Both the position numbers and the translations under genes were made by a program. Below the pieces are notes generated by a model. It had not been told where the DNA came from. It did not search any database and saw only the letters and a list, made by a program, of their open reading frames with translations. A stretch of DNA of 64,000 bases from DASRDB01 sp035652815 (GTDB taxonomy: Bacteria; Chloroflexota; Ktedonobacteria; Ktedonobacterales; Ktedonobacteraceae): positions 62,001 through 126,000 of the forward strand of contig DASRDB010000009.1 of assembly GCA_035652815.1 (NCBI GenBank), given 5' to 3'. Shown one piece after another: positions 24,533 to 33,068 of this stretch (its first letter is position 1; each line of letters begins with the position of its first letter).

Positions 24533-25798
24533 TTATGGGTAAATGCCCCGTATCTGCGTTGCCTCTGCCACACGTGCAATGGCAAGCATATTGGCGGCAA
24601 GGCGCAGATCGCAGGAAAACTGATCGGCCTTTTCCGCAACCGACTCAAAGGCCCGATTCATGATGACCTCCAGCTTCTGGGTGATCTCTTCCACACCCCA
24701 GAAGAAGCTTTGCAGGTCCTGCACCCATTCAAAGTAGCTGACGGTGACACCACCGGCATTGGCCAGGATATCAGGAACGACCATGATGCCCTTTTTAAAG
24801 AGAATCCTGTCGGCATCAGGCGTAGTTGGGCCATTCGCCGCTTCTGAGACAATGCGCGCCTGCACGCGATCAGCGTTGGCAGCGGTGATAACGCCCTCAG
24901 TAGCAGCCGGAATCAGGATATCACAGGGAACCTCAAGCACCTCCTGCACGCCAATGGTTTGCGCGCCTGGGAAGCCTACCACACTTCCGCGCTCCTGCTT
25001 AAAGCGCAACACGGTGGATGGATCAAGTCCTGACTCGTTATAGATGCCGCCGCGTGTATCGCTCACGGCCACAATTTTACAGCCCTCGTTATGGAACAAA
25101 CGCGCCGCAATCGAACCAGCATTGCCATATCCCTGAATGCTGACACGCGCTCCCCTCAGAGGCATACCAATGCGCCTGGCTGCCTGACGTGTCACGAACA
25201 GCACGCCGGTCGCGGTCGCATCGTTGCGCCCTTCGCTCCCACCAATCGAGAGCGGCTTGCCCGTCACCACCGCCGGAATAGAGTAGCCCTCGTGCATGGA
25301 AAAGGTATCCATGATCCAGGCCATCACCTGGGAGTTTGTATTGACATCGGGAGCCGGAATGTCGCTATGCGGGCCAATGACGATAGAGATTTCCGTCGCA
25401 TAACGGCGCGTCAGCCGTTCCAGCTCGCTCGGACTCATGTGCTTGGGATCGCAGATGACGCCCCCTTTAGCGCCACCATAAGGGATACCGACCACCGCGC
25501 ATTTCCAGGTCATCCACATCGCCAGCGCCTTCACCTCATCCAGCGTGACGTCGGGACTATAGCGAATGCCTCCTTTAGCGGGTCCGCGATTAACGTTGTG
25601 CTGAACGCGATAACCGGTAAACGTCTTGATGCGGCCATTATCCAGCCGCACAGGAAAATTAACGGCCAGTTCGCGTTTGGGCTTGCGCAGAATCTCCCGC
25701 ATATCCTCCGAAAGATTCAGTTTTTCCGCCGCTGCCTCAAACTGCTGAACGGCCATTTCATAGGGATTCAATGCCGCAGCCTTCACTTCGTCGTGCAT
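24533..25798 (-). CDS. gdhA: Glu/Leu/Phe/Val dehydrogenase (glutamate dehydrogenase)
   Basis: Interconverts glutamate and 2-oxoglutarate plus ammonia. 421 residues, the hexameric GDH-I size. Visible: NRGPAKGGIRYSP with the substrate lysine, PYGGAKGGVICDP with the catalytic lysine, DIPAPDVNTNSQVMAW, and the NAD(P) Rossmann loop GYGNAGSIAA. Cofactor preference cannot be read confidently. AGGAGAG precedes the ATG by 9 bases. gatB lies only 38 bases upstream on the same strand, so gatB-gdhA probably form one transcript. The gene symbol is by family. Confidence 0.94.
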   Translation of the reverse strand: MHDEVKAAALNPYEMAVQQFEAAAEKLNLSEDMREILRKPKRELAVNFPVRLDNGRIKTFTGYRVQHNVNRGPAKGGIRYSPDVTLDEVKALAMWMTWKCAVVGIPYGGAKGGVICDPKHMSPSELERLTRRYATEISIVIGPHSDIPAPDVNTNSQVMAWIMDTFSMHEGYSIPAVVTGKPLSIGGSEGRNDATATGVLFVTRQAARRIGMPLRGARVSIQGYGNAGSIAARLFHNEGCKIVAVSDTRGGIYNESGLDPSTVLRFKQERGSVVGFPGAQTIGVQEVLEVPCDILIPAATEGVITAANADRVQARIVSEAANGPTTPDADRILFKKGIMVVPDILANAGGVTVSYFEWVQDLQSFFWGVEEITQKLEVIMNRAFESVAEKADQFSCDLRLAANMLAIARVAEATQIRGIYP

Positions 25799-25836
25799 AG
25801 GTCTGCTCTCCTTTTTAGCGGATTTGTATATGCCCT

Positions 25837-27327
25837 CTACGCAGAGGGCGTTTCATCAAGTTTTTGCATGAGTATGGCGCGTACCATGTCGGCCTTCGCC
25901 TGGCCGCGTGTCTGCTTCATTACCTGGCCGATCAAGGCCTGAATGGCATTGGTCTTACCAGCGCGGTAATCGCTTACCGCCTTTGCATTGTTCGCTATCA
26001 CCTCCTCAATAATGCGTTCCAGCGCGCCAGCATCGCTGATGGGCGGCTGGATTCCCTTCTCCTTCACGATGGTCTCCGGCATCTTCCCGGTCATGAAAGC
26101 CTCGTCCACAATCTCCTTCGCTTGCTTGCCTGTGATGCGATTCGCATCGAGCAGATCAAGCAAGTTCGCGGCGGCTGCGGGCGAGAAGGGCGAACGTTGT
26201 ACATCAAGCGAGTGCGCATTTAATAAACGCACCACATCATTTAGTACGAGATTGGCGGCAGCTTTCGCTCGCGCCTTGCGATCTTTCACGTTCGAGTCCG
26301 AGACGACCTGCTCGAAGTAATCGCCAAGCGCCTTATCCTCCGTTAAAACATTCGCGTCTTGAGCCGTGAGGCCGAACTCGCTCATGTAGCGCGCCCGGCG
26401 AGCATCCGGCAGTTCTGGCAAATTGGCGCGCAGTTCTTCTACCCACTTCCGACTGATAACCAGCGGGGGCAGGTCAGGCTCGGGGAAGTAACGGTAGTCG
26501 TGAGCCTGCTCCTTCGTGCGTTGCCCCACCGTCACGCCGCGGGTCTCGACCCAGCCGCGAGTCTCTTGTTGAATACGTTCGCCTGCGCGTAACATGTCGA
26601 TTTGCCGCTGCGCCTCATATGCCAGCGCTCGCTCTACCGAGCGGAAACTGTTCATATTCTTGATCTCGGTCTTCGTGCCAAGCTTCTCCTGGCCTCGTAG
26701 CCGCACCGATATGTTGGCATCGCAGCGCAAACTGCCCTCTTCCATGCGCCCGGAAGAGACGCCGAGGTAGACCAGAATTTCACGCAGCTTCTGCATATAG
26801 AGCCGCGCCTCCTCGGGGCTGCGCATATCCGGCTCGCTCACAATCTCCATCAACGGCGTACCCGAGCGGTTGATATCGATAAGGCTGTACCCCTCGTGAT
26901 GCAGCAAACGCGCCGTATCCTCCTCCAGGTGGACGCGCGTAATGCCAATACGTTTCGTCTGCCCGTTCAGTTCAATCGTCAGGTAGCCATCGCGGCTCAG
27001 TGGCACATCATATTGCGAGATTTGATAGCCCTTCATCAAATCAGGATAGGGATAGTTCTTGCGGTCAAACTTGGAATATTCTGGAATTGTGCAGTTGAGG
27101 GCCAGGGCCGTCATTACCGTATATTTGACCGCCTCCATATTAATTACCGGCAGCACCCCCGGCATACCCATACACACCGGACACACATGCGTATTGGGCG
27201 CGGCATAGGCATAATCCGTACTACACGAACAAAACATCTTGCTCTTCGTCAGCAGTTGCGCGTGAACTTCAAGACCGATTACAACCTCATAATCAGTGGA
27301 TACACCGCTCGTCTCCGCCAAAGTCAT
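25837..27327 (-). CDS. gatB: Asp/Glu-tRNA amidotransferase subunit B
   Basis: Transamidates Glu-tRNA(Gln) or Asp-tRNA(Asn) as part of GatCAB. 496 residues. N-terminal YEVVIGLEVHAQLLTKSKMFCSC, with the zinc cysteines completed by HVCPVCMGMPGVLP, is diagnostic. The C-terminal tRNA-binding YqeY-like tail ends in IGQVMKQTRGQAKADMV. gatA and gatC are not in the window. AGAGG stands before the ATG. It is followed by gdhA on the same strand; linking glutamate metabolism with glutamyl-tRNA amidation is plausible but may be coincidence. Confidence 0.97.
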   Translation of the reverse strand: MTLAETSGVSTDYEVVIGLEVHAQLLTKSKMFCSCSTDYAYAAPNTHVCPVCMGMPGVLPVINMEAVKYTVMTALALNCTIPEYSKFDRKNYPYPDLMKGYQISQYDVPLSRDGYLTIELNGQTKRIGITRVHLEEDTARLLHHEGYSLIDINRSGTPLMEIVSEPDMRSPEEARLYMQKLREILVYLGVSSGRMEEGSLRCDANISVRLRGQEKLGTKTEIKNMNSFRSVERALAYEAQRQIDMLRAGERIQQETRGWVETRGVTVGQRTKEQAHDYRYFPEPDLPPLVISRKWVEELRANLPELPDARRARYMSEFGLTAQDANVLTEDKALGDYFEQVVSDSNVKDRKARAKAAANLVLNDVVRLLNAHSLDVQRSPFSPAAAANLLDLLDANRITGKQAKEIVDEAFMTGKMPETIVKEKGIQPPISDAGALERIIEEVIANNAKAVSDYRAGKTNAIQALIGQVMKQTRGQAKADMVRAILMQKLDETPSA

Positions 27328-27559
27328 AGTTCCGAACCTCTTCTTTATCTTTAAAAAGTGACGCTCTTTGTTAGACCAGTTTTCGTTAGTCTAGCCTTTT
27401 CAGGCGCATTCGTCAATGGGAAGAGCGTCCATTCTTTCTTCCAGATCATTTCAGCGATAAAATAGCCGAAATGGTACTACACAAAAGTACTATCCGCAAA
27501 AGCCTCTATGAACATCGTTTAATGATTCGATTGTGGCGTGGAGCGCCTTCAGCCGTTAA

Positions 27560-27587
27560 TTGACATTTAAAGAAAATGCTGTATACT
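27560..27587 (+). promoter_or_regulatory. Predicted promoter of the MglA-like GTPase
   Basis: TTGACA (27560-27565), 16-base spacer, TATACT (27582-27587). It gives a leader of about 125 bases. The remaining part of the 27328-27718 spacer shows nothing else I can support. Confidence 0.75.
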
Positions 27588-27718
27588 GTTCTGTAAATTA
27601 TGAAGTAGTGACTGGCGTTGACAGGCTCTTCACGGGGCTGTCAGCTCAGTCTTTTTTTCACGTACAAAACCAGCGTTCAGGATGAGGCGCGTTTGAGCGG
27701 GTAGGAGAACAAATACGT

Positions 27719-28303
27719 ATGTCTCTCATAAATATGGCCAAACGAGAAATAAACTGCAAGATAGTGTATTACGGTATCGGTCTGTGTGGCAAAACCACCA
27801 ACCTGCACTATATTCACCAGGCGGTGAATCCGCGTGACGTAGGCGACATGGTTTCCATTGATACGGAGACCGAGCGCACGCTCTATTTCGACCTCCTGCC
27901 ACTGGAACTGGGAAAAGTGCATGGTTTCCAGATTCGTTTCCAACTGTACACGGTGCCGGGCCAGGTACTCTATCAGCAGACGCGCATTTCCGTCTTAAAA
28001 GGAGCCGACTGCGTGATCTTTGTAGCCGACTCGCAGGCCAGCAAGCTTCAGGAAAATATCGAAAGCTGGAATGAGCTACAAGAGCAGCTCCGGCGCATGA
28101 ACAAGGACATCACAGATTTCCCACTCGTGATGCAGTGGAACAAGCGCGATTTACAGGACATCTTGCCAGTTTCCGTACTGGAACAATACCTCAACCCCTA
28201 CAGGGTGCCCAGCTTCGAGTCGGTAGCCGTTACGGGCAAAGGTGTTATCGAAAGCCTGCGCGTCGCTATCAACTCCACCTTGCGCCGCCTGGAACGCATT
28301 TAG
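27719..28303 (+). CDS. MglA-like small Ras-superfamily GTPase
   Basis: A 194-residue Ras-like switch GTPase of the bacterial MglA type, known to set polarity and drive surface movement in myxobacteria. P-loop GIGLCGKTTN (about 19-28), the switch region IDTETERTLYFDLLP, the DxxG-equivalent YTVPGQVLYQQTR with Pro in place of the usual Asp region as in MglA, and the base-recognition motif WNKRD. No MglB (roadblock) partner is adjacent. Next on the same strand, behind its own promoter, is a NarL-type regulator. Whether this organism glides is unknown; related GTPases also act in sporulating, filamentous Chloroflexota. Confidence 0.93.
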   Translation: MSLINMAKREINCKIVYYGIGLCGKTTNLHYIHQAVNPRDVGDMVSIDTETERTLYFDLLPLELGKVHGFQIRFQLYTVPGQVLYQQTRISVLKGADCVIFVADSQASKLQENIESWNELQEQLRRMNKDITDFPLVMQWNKRDLQDILPVSVLEQYLNPYRVPSFESVAVTGKGVIESLRVAINSTLRRLERI

Positions 28304-28346
28304 TGTAGCCGCAATAAGAAGATAGTTTCAGAGAGAGGCCTGGAAA

Positions 28347-28375
28347 TTGTCCATAAAGAGCGATACGTGTATACT
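28347..28375 (+). promoter_or_regulatory. Predicted promoter of the response regulator
   Basis: TTGTCC (28347-28352), 17-base spacer, TATACT (28370-28375). A further inverted pair GTCTAC / GTAGAC lies at about 28435-28470 in the leader. Confidence 0.6.
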
Positions 28376-28523
28376 GCGTAGTAGCAGTAACTATTCCAGG
28401 CATACTCTTATTTCTTTCCCGTCACATCGATGGGTCTACGCTTGTGAATGTTGCGAATAGATGTAGACTAGAAGTGTTGGCAGCCGAACGAACATATCCG
28501 TTCGCGTTGTTGTGAGGAAGTGC

Positions 28524-29210
28524 ATGGATATCATACGAGTCATCGTCGTTGACGAACAGCCCCTGTTCCGCAAAGGTATTTGCGCGACACTTGAACAGAT
28601 GGGCAATTGCGAAATCATCGGAAATACGACCGATGCGACGGACATCCTCGAACTAGCGCGCACCGGCAACCCCGATGTCGCCATCCTGGATGCCGGTCTG
28701 ACCACCGCCGATCCCCTGGAGATAGCCCGGCAGATGCGCCATCTCGCTCCGCATGTGGCAATCATGATCCTCACCCCTTCTGAGGACGAGGAGCGTCTTT
28801 TTCAGTCGATCAAAGTCGGCGCAGCCGCATACTACTCGCGCAGTATCACGCCGGAAGAACTCATGGATGCGGTGCGGCGCGTCAGTCACGGCGAATATTT
28901 AATTAACGACGATGTACTCTCCAAACCCCAGCTAGCCAGTCGCGTCCTGAAATCGTTCCGCGAACTGGCTGTTGAAGAGGAAGACGCCGTCACCAAAGAC
29001 CTTTATTCACCGCTCTCCAGCCGCGAAGTCGAGATTCTCGACTACATCGCGCGTGGCAACAGCAACAAAGAAATCGCTAAATCCCTCAAGATCAGCGACC
29101 AGACGGTGAAAAACCACATCACCTCCATCCTCAAAAAGCTCTCGGTCAACGACCGTACCGCCGCCGTCGTCCACGCCCTGCGTCACGGCTGGATCAAAAT
29201 GCATGAATAG
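28524..29210 (+). CDS. NarL/FixJ-type response regulator
   Basis: 228 residues: receiver domain (about 1-120) and LuxR-type HTH (about 160-225). The receiver begins IRVIVVDEQPLFRKGI, so the acidic pocket has D and E. The strand-3 position expected to be the phosphorylated Asp is DVAILDAGL, so Asp is present. HTH motif: LSSREVEILDYIARGNSNKEIAKSL ... TVKNHITSILKKL. I choose ATG 28524, preceded by GAGGAAG, over the GTG at 28512. No histidine kinase adjoins it, so it is an orphan regulator. Confidence 0.92.
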   Translation: MDIIRVIVVDEQPLFRKGICATLEQMGNCEIIGNTTDATDILELARTGNPDVAILDAGLTTADPLEIARQMRHLAPHVAIMILTPSEDEERLFQSIKVGAAAYYSRSITPEELMDAVRRVSHGEYLINDDVLSKPQLASRVLKSFRELAVEEEDAVTKDLYSPLSSREVEILDYIARGNSNKEIAKSLKISDQTVKNHITSILKKLSVNDRTAAVVHALRHGWIKMHE

Positions 29211-29225
29211 AGGCGGCATCCGGCC

Positions 29226-29313
29226 TATGTAGGGACGCGATTGATCGCGTCCACCCCGGCGCATCGGCACACACGACAGATGGGGTGGACGCGATCAATC
29301 GCGTCCCTACATA
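29226..29313. repeat. Family C palindromic repeat (nested hairpins)
   Basis: Perfect 32-base arms (29226-29257 and 29282-29313) with a 24-base loop. Each arm itself contains the small palindrome GACGCGAT-TG-ATCGCGTC, so a cross-shaped fold is possible. Single copy in the window, between the convergent regulator and membrane-protein genes. Confidence 0.92.
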
Positions 29314-29320
29314 TTTGCAA

Positions 29321-29935
29321 TTACACCCAGATTTTCAATAATTCTTTGCTGCCCTGCGCATCCAGGAAGACATACAGATCATGTTGTGTTTGCGGATAGG
29401 GTGTCACGGACGTGTTCAGAGGCGGTAAGGGAATCTGCTGGTAGTACACCATCCAGGCCGGTACATTATTCAAGTTTGCCCGTTGATTCGCGCCACCAGA
29501 CCCGTTATAGGTGAGCAAAACATACTGCGCGCTGACCCGTTTCGCGTTGCTTCCTTCCGGCTCAAGCTGGTTTGCCAGCAGTATCGCCTGCTGCGCGCTC
29601 AACGCGGGCATATCAGCAGGATGCCCAAGCGTAATTCCCGCAGCCGTCAGCGGCCCAAGTGGTATGGTTGCCGTTGGCGCTGGCCCGTTCCCACCGTAAG
29701 GCAGTGTCGAGGTCTGATTGTCACCACCGATAAAATGTTGTACTACCACCTGCCCCAGCCAGAGCAATCCAATCAACACCAGCACAGTACCGACAATCCC
29801 GCTTATCCTGCGCGCCCTGGTTGGCCCAGGCGGTTCCGGCACCAGCGTCCGCTTTGCCGCGATATCCTCTTCATACTCCCTCCGGCGCGTACTCCGGCTC
29901 CCCCTGCTGCGCCGCTCTCCGCCACCTTCATACAT
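29321..29935 (-). CDS. Single-pass membrane protein, unknown
   Basis: No family recognised. About 204 residues: a basic N-terminal segment rich in Arg/Ser (RRSRGSRSTRRREYEED), a Pro-rich stretch, one membrane helix (ISGIVGTVLVLIGLLWLGQVV, about 45-66) and an outer domain of about 130 residues. The outer domain contains LSAQQAILLANQLEP, SAQYVLLTYNG and a C-terminal YVFLDAQGSKELLKIWV. The ATG at 29935 follows GGAGG by 10 bases; the longer ORF to 29989 has no better site. The outer domain may be a ligand-binding or assembly module. Confidence 0.72.
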   Translation of the reverse strand: MYEGGGERRSRGSRSTRRREYEEDIAAKRTLVPEPPGPTRARRISGIVGTVLVLIGLLWLGQVVVQHFIGGDNQTSTLPYGGNGPAPTATIPLGPLTAAGITLGHPADMPALSAQQAILLANQLEPEGSNAKRVSAQYVLLTYNGSGGANQRANLNNVPAWMVYYQQIPLPPLNTSVTPYPQTQHDLYVFLDAQGSKELLKIWV

Positions 29936-30303
29936 AACAATTATGCCTCCATGCGCTCTAGTGCGTTTTGTTCCTGCATAGTATAGCATACGGGGGCTTT
30001 TCTACCGATAGGGGAAACCAGGTGCGCGTCATATTTTTGCACAGAGAGCGCCCCGAAGCCACCCGCAAGGGGATGCCTCTACATTGCGGCTGCTGTAGAG
30101 ACATCCCCTTGCGGGTGGCTTCCGTTCGGTCGGAGCCGGACGCTGCGCTGCTTCCCTTTGCGGGTGGCTTCCGTTCCCCCCACGCTAGATGCAAACAATT
30201 GACGAACACCAGGTGAAACCGAAAACCTTCATTAATTTGACCTCATTTCGCAAGCAAGATATACTTATCAATAGATTGGTATCACAGAAAGGATTTTGTT
30301 TTC
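29936..30303. other. Divergent spacer before glgP, repeat-bearing
   Basis: Holds the family A copy A4 and, at about 30152-30177, a lone right arm of the same family (TTGCGGGTGGCTTCCGTTC). The final 100 bases are AT-rich and should contain the glgP promoter, but no match good enough to state. Confidence 0.6.
30055..30125. repeat. Family A palindromic repeat, copy A4
   Basis: Arms 30055-30083 and 30094-30122, 29 bases with one mismatch, 10-base loop. It lies in a divergent spacer; an extra single arm follows about 30 bases on. Confidence 0.9.
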
Positions 30304-32856
30304 GTGAAAGTCTATGGCCGTGTAACGGTTTTTCCCATAATGCCTCCTCGTATCAGTCGGCTCTACGAACTGGCATATAATCTCTGGTGGAGCTGGCACC
30401 CTGAAGCGCTCGAACTCTATAAGAAACTAGACCACAAACTTTGGGAAGAGGTAGGACATAATCCTGTGCGCTTCCTGAGTGAAGTTGAGCCGCGCTTGCT
30501 GGAACATGCCGCCAACGACGATGACTATCTTGAACACTACGATAGTGTTCTGCGTAACTTCGACCGTTACATGCATCCAAAGCCAGAAGAAACCTGGTTC
30601 TCGCGCACCTATCCCGAACTGGAAAACTATACCATCGCCTACTTCTCGGCGGAGTTCGGTTTGCACGAGGCGCTGCCCATCTATTCCGGCGGTCTTGGCA
30701 TTCTCTCCGGCGACCACTGCAAAGAGGCAAGCGATCTCGGCCTTCCATTTGTGGGTGTCGGGTTTCTCTATCCACAGGGCTACTTCCGGCAGGCAATCAC
30801 TCGCGAAGGCGTGCAGGAAGCCTTTTACGATAAGCTGCATTTCTCCGAAGCTCCCGCCACGCCAGCTATTGGCCCTGATGGCAACGAGGTCATGATCCAG
30901 GTGGAACTGCCTGGACGCCGCATTCACGCCAAAGTCTGGAAAATCCAGGTGGGACGCATTCCGCTCTACCTGATGGACACCGATGTGCCGCCTAACGCGC
31001 CATCGGATCGCGAACTCTCGGCCCGCCTTTATGGCGGTGATCGCGAGATGCGCATCTCGCAGGAGATTGTGCTGGGCATCGGCGGCGTTCGCGCTCTACG
31101 CGCCCTCGGCATCTCGCCCGCCGCGTGGCACATCAACGAAGGCCATGCCGCCTTTATGAATCTTGAGCGCTGCCGCGAACTGGTCGCGCAGGGTTTCAGC
31201 TTCAATGAGGCCCGTGAGGCAGTTGCGGCCAATTCGCTGTTTACCACCCACACGCCCGTACCGGCAGGCAACGACACCTTCTCCTACGACCTGGTGGACA
31301 AATACTTCGGCTCCTACTGGGGTCAGCTTGGCCTCACACGCGACCAGTTCATGGACGTTGCTCGCGAAGATCATGGCTGGGGGCCAACCTACGGCATGAC
31401 CGTTCTCGCCCTGCGTCTGACCGGACAGCACAATGGCGTGAGCGCGCTGCATGGAGCCGTCTCCCGCCGCATGTGGCAGTTCCTCTGGCCCGGCGTTGAC
31501 CCCGACGAGGTACCCATCGATTCCATCACCAACGGCATCCATACGCCAACCTGGATCGCCCCCGAGGTGGATTCACTCTTCAAGCGCTACCTCGGCGAAG
31601 ATTGGAAAGAACACGTCGATGAGCAGGAGATGTGGAACAAAGTCGAGGATATTCCCGATGAAGAACTCTGGCAGGTTCACCTGCAGCGCAAAGAAGCGCT
31701 TATTCATTACACACGCCAGCGCCTGCGTTCGCAACACCTGCGCTTAGGAGAAGGCTCAATTCAGATGGCCGAGTTCGAGCGCATGCTCAACCCGGACTCG
31801 CTGATTATCGGCTTTGCGCGCCGTTTCGCTACCTACAAACGCGCCACGCTGATCTTCCGCGACTTCGAACGCCTCAACCGCATCGTCAACAATCCCGAGC
31901 GCCCGGTACAGATCATCTTCGCGGGCAAAGCCCACCCGGCAGATGGCCCTGGCAAGGCGCTGATCGAGCAGGTCTATCGCGTCTCGCGCAGTGATGCCTT
32001 CCGGGGCAAGATCATCTTCCTCGAAAACTATGACATCAACATGGCGCGCTACCTGGTCTCGGGCACCGACCTCTGGTTGAACAACCCCATTCGCCCGCAC
32101 GAGGCGAGCGGCACAAGTGGTCAGAAAGCGGCGCTCAATGGCCAGCCCAATTGCAGCATCCTCGACGGCTGGTGGGCCGAGGCCTTCAACGGAAAGAATG
32201 GCTGGGCCATTGGCGAGGAGCGCGAGTACCACGACTCCAACATCCAGGACGAGGCCGATAGTCTCTCGCTCTATCACATCCTCGAAAGCGACGTCATCCC
32301 CACCTACTATGATCGTGGCCCGGATGGCATTCCGCATCGCTGGATTGCGATCATGAAAGAGGCCATCCGCACCTGCGCGCCTGCCTTCAGTATGCGCCGC
32401 ATGGTCAAAGAATATACCGAGCGCTTCTACGTGCCCGAGATTCAGCAGGGCCTCAGCATCGAGCAGCATCACTACGAGAAAGCGCGCGAACTGGCCGCCT
32501 GGAAAGAACGAGTGCGCCGCGCCTGGCCTAGCCTCGAACTCTATCTCGAGGGACGCCGTGATGGACAACTCAGTCTCGGCGAGAGCATCGATATGCGCGC
32601 CTGGGTGCGCATCGACAACCTGCGCCCGGAGGATCTGACCGTTGAGCTTGTCTACGGCGAGGCCAAAGACGAGCAGATCGTCGTACAGCATGCTATTCCG
32701 ATGGAATACACTAAACAGGAACTGGATGGCTCCTACCGCTACGACATCAAGCTGCGCCCGCCCGAAAGCGGCAGCATCGCCTACGGCGTCCGCGTGCTTC
32801 CCAATCAGCCCGAGTTGCTTAATAAGCATGAGATGGGGTTGATTCGCTGGGGCTAA
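30304..32856 (+). CDS. glgP: Alpha-glucan (glycogen) phosphorylase, short GT35 type
   Basis: Releases glucose 1-phosphate from alpha-1,4-glucan with pyridoxal phosphate. 850 residues with the N-terminal YNLWWSWHPEA block of the short bacterial/archaeal-type phosphorylases, AYFSAEFGLHEALPIYSGGLG, and ITNGIHTPTWI. The PLP lysine region is EASGTSGQKAALNG. Gln takes the place usually held by Met or Asn beside that lysine. Start GTG 30304 after AGAAAGGA, about 10 bases upstream. The C-terminal 120 residues form a separate beta-rich domain. It is monocistronic, ended by repeat B3. Confidence 0.95.
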   Translation: MKVYGRVTVFPIMPPRISRLYELAYNLWWSWHPEALELYKKLDHKLWEEVGHNPVRFLSEVEPRLLEHAANDDDYLEHYDSVLRNFDRYMHPKPEETWFSRTYPELENYTIAYFSAEFGLHEALPIYSGGLGILSGDHCKEASDLGLPFVGVGFLYPQGYFRQAITREGVQEAFYDKLHFSEAPATPAIGPDGNEVMIQVELPGRRIHAKVWKIQVGRIPLYLMDTDVPPNAPSDRELSARLYGGDREMRISQEIVLGIGGVRALRALGISPAAWHINEGHAAFMNLERCRELVAQGFSFNEAREAVAANSLFTTHTPVPAGNDTFSYDLVDKYFGSYWGQLGLTRDQFMDVAREDHGWGPTYGMTVLALRLTGQHNGVSALHGAVSRRMWQFLWPGVDPDEVPIDSITNGIHTPTWIAPEVDSLFKRYLGEDWKEHVDEQEMWNKVEDIPDEELWQVHLQRKEALIHYTRQRLRSQHLRLGEGSIQMAEFERMLNPDSLIIGFARRFATYKRATLIFRDFERLNRIVNNPERPVQIIFAGKAHPADGPGKALIEQVYRVSRSDAFRGKIIFLENYDINMARYLVSGTDLWLNNPIRPHEASGTSGQKAALNGQPNCSILDGWWAEAFNGKNGWAIGEEREYHDSNIQDEADSLSLYHILESDVIPTYYDRGPDGIPHRWIAIMKEAIRTCAPAFSMRRMVKEYTERFYVPEIQQGLSIEQHHYEKARELAAWKERVRRAWPSLELYLEGRRDGQLSLGESIDMRAWVRIDNLRPEDLTVELVYGEAKDEQIVVQHAIPMEYTKQELDGSYRYDIKLRPPESGSIAYGVRVLPNQPELLNKHEMGLIRWG

Positions 32857-32920
32857 CCGATAAAAAACAACGGGCCTATCCCATGATAAACATTGACAAA
32901 TAAAGAGGGAATATCACAAT

Positions 32921-33007
32921 TGTCATCCTGAGCGCGGCGAAGGATCTGCGGCCTCGATACACGATTCGGCAGGCCGACGCAGATCCTTCGCCGCGCTCAG
33001 GATGACA
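32921..33007. repeat. Family B palindromic repeat, copy B3
   Basis: Perfect 30-base arms (32921-32950 and 32978-33007). Two compensating changes (GCGGCG in place of GCAGCG on both arms) keep the stem paired. It lies between convergent glgP and the deiminase gene. Confidence 0.93.
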
Positions 33008-33068
33008 GGGAGTGAGAACCGCCCCTATTTTTTCAATATTCACCAAAAGATAGGCCTGCTTTTTACAC

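Noticed and set aside
31756..32829. 357-codon frame opposite glgP
   Set aside because: Antisense of a well-supported phosphorylase; codon-bias mirror effect of GC-rich coding.
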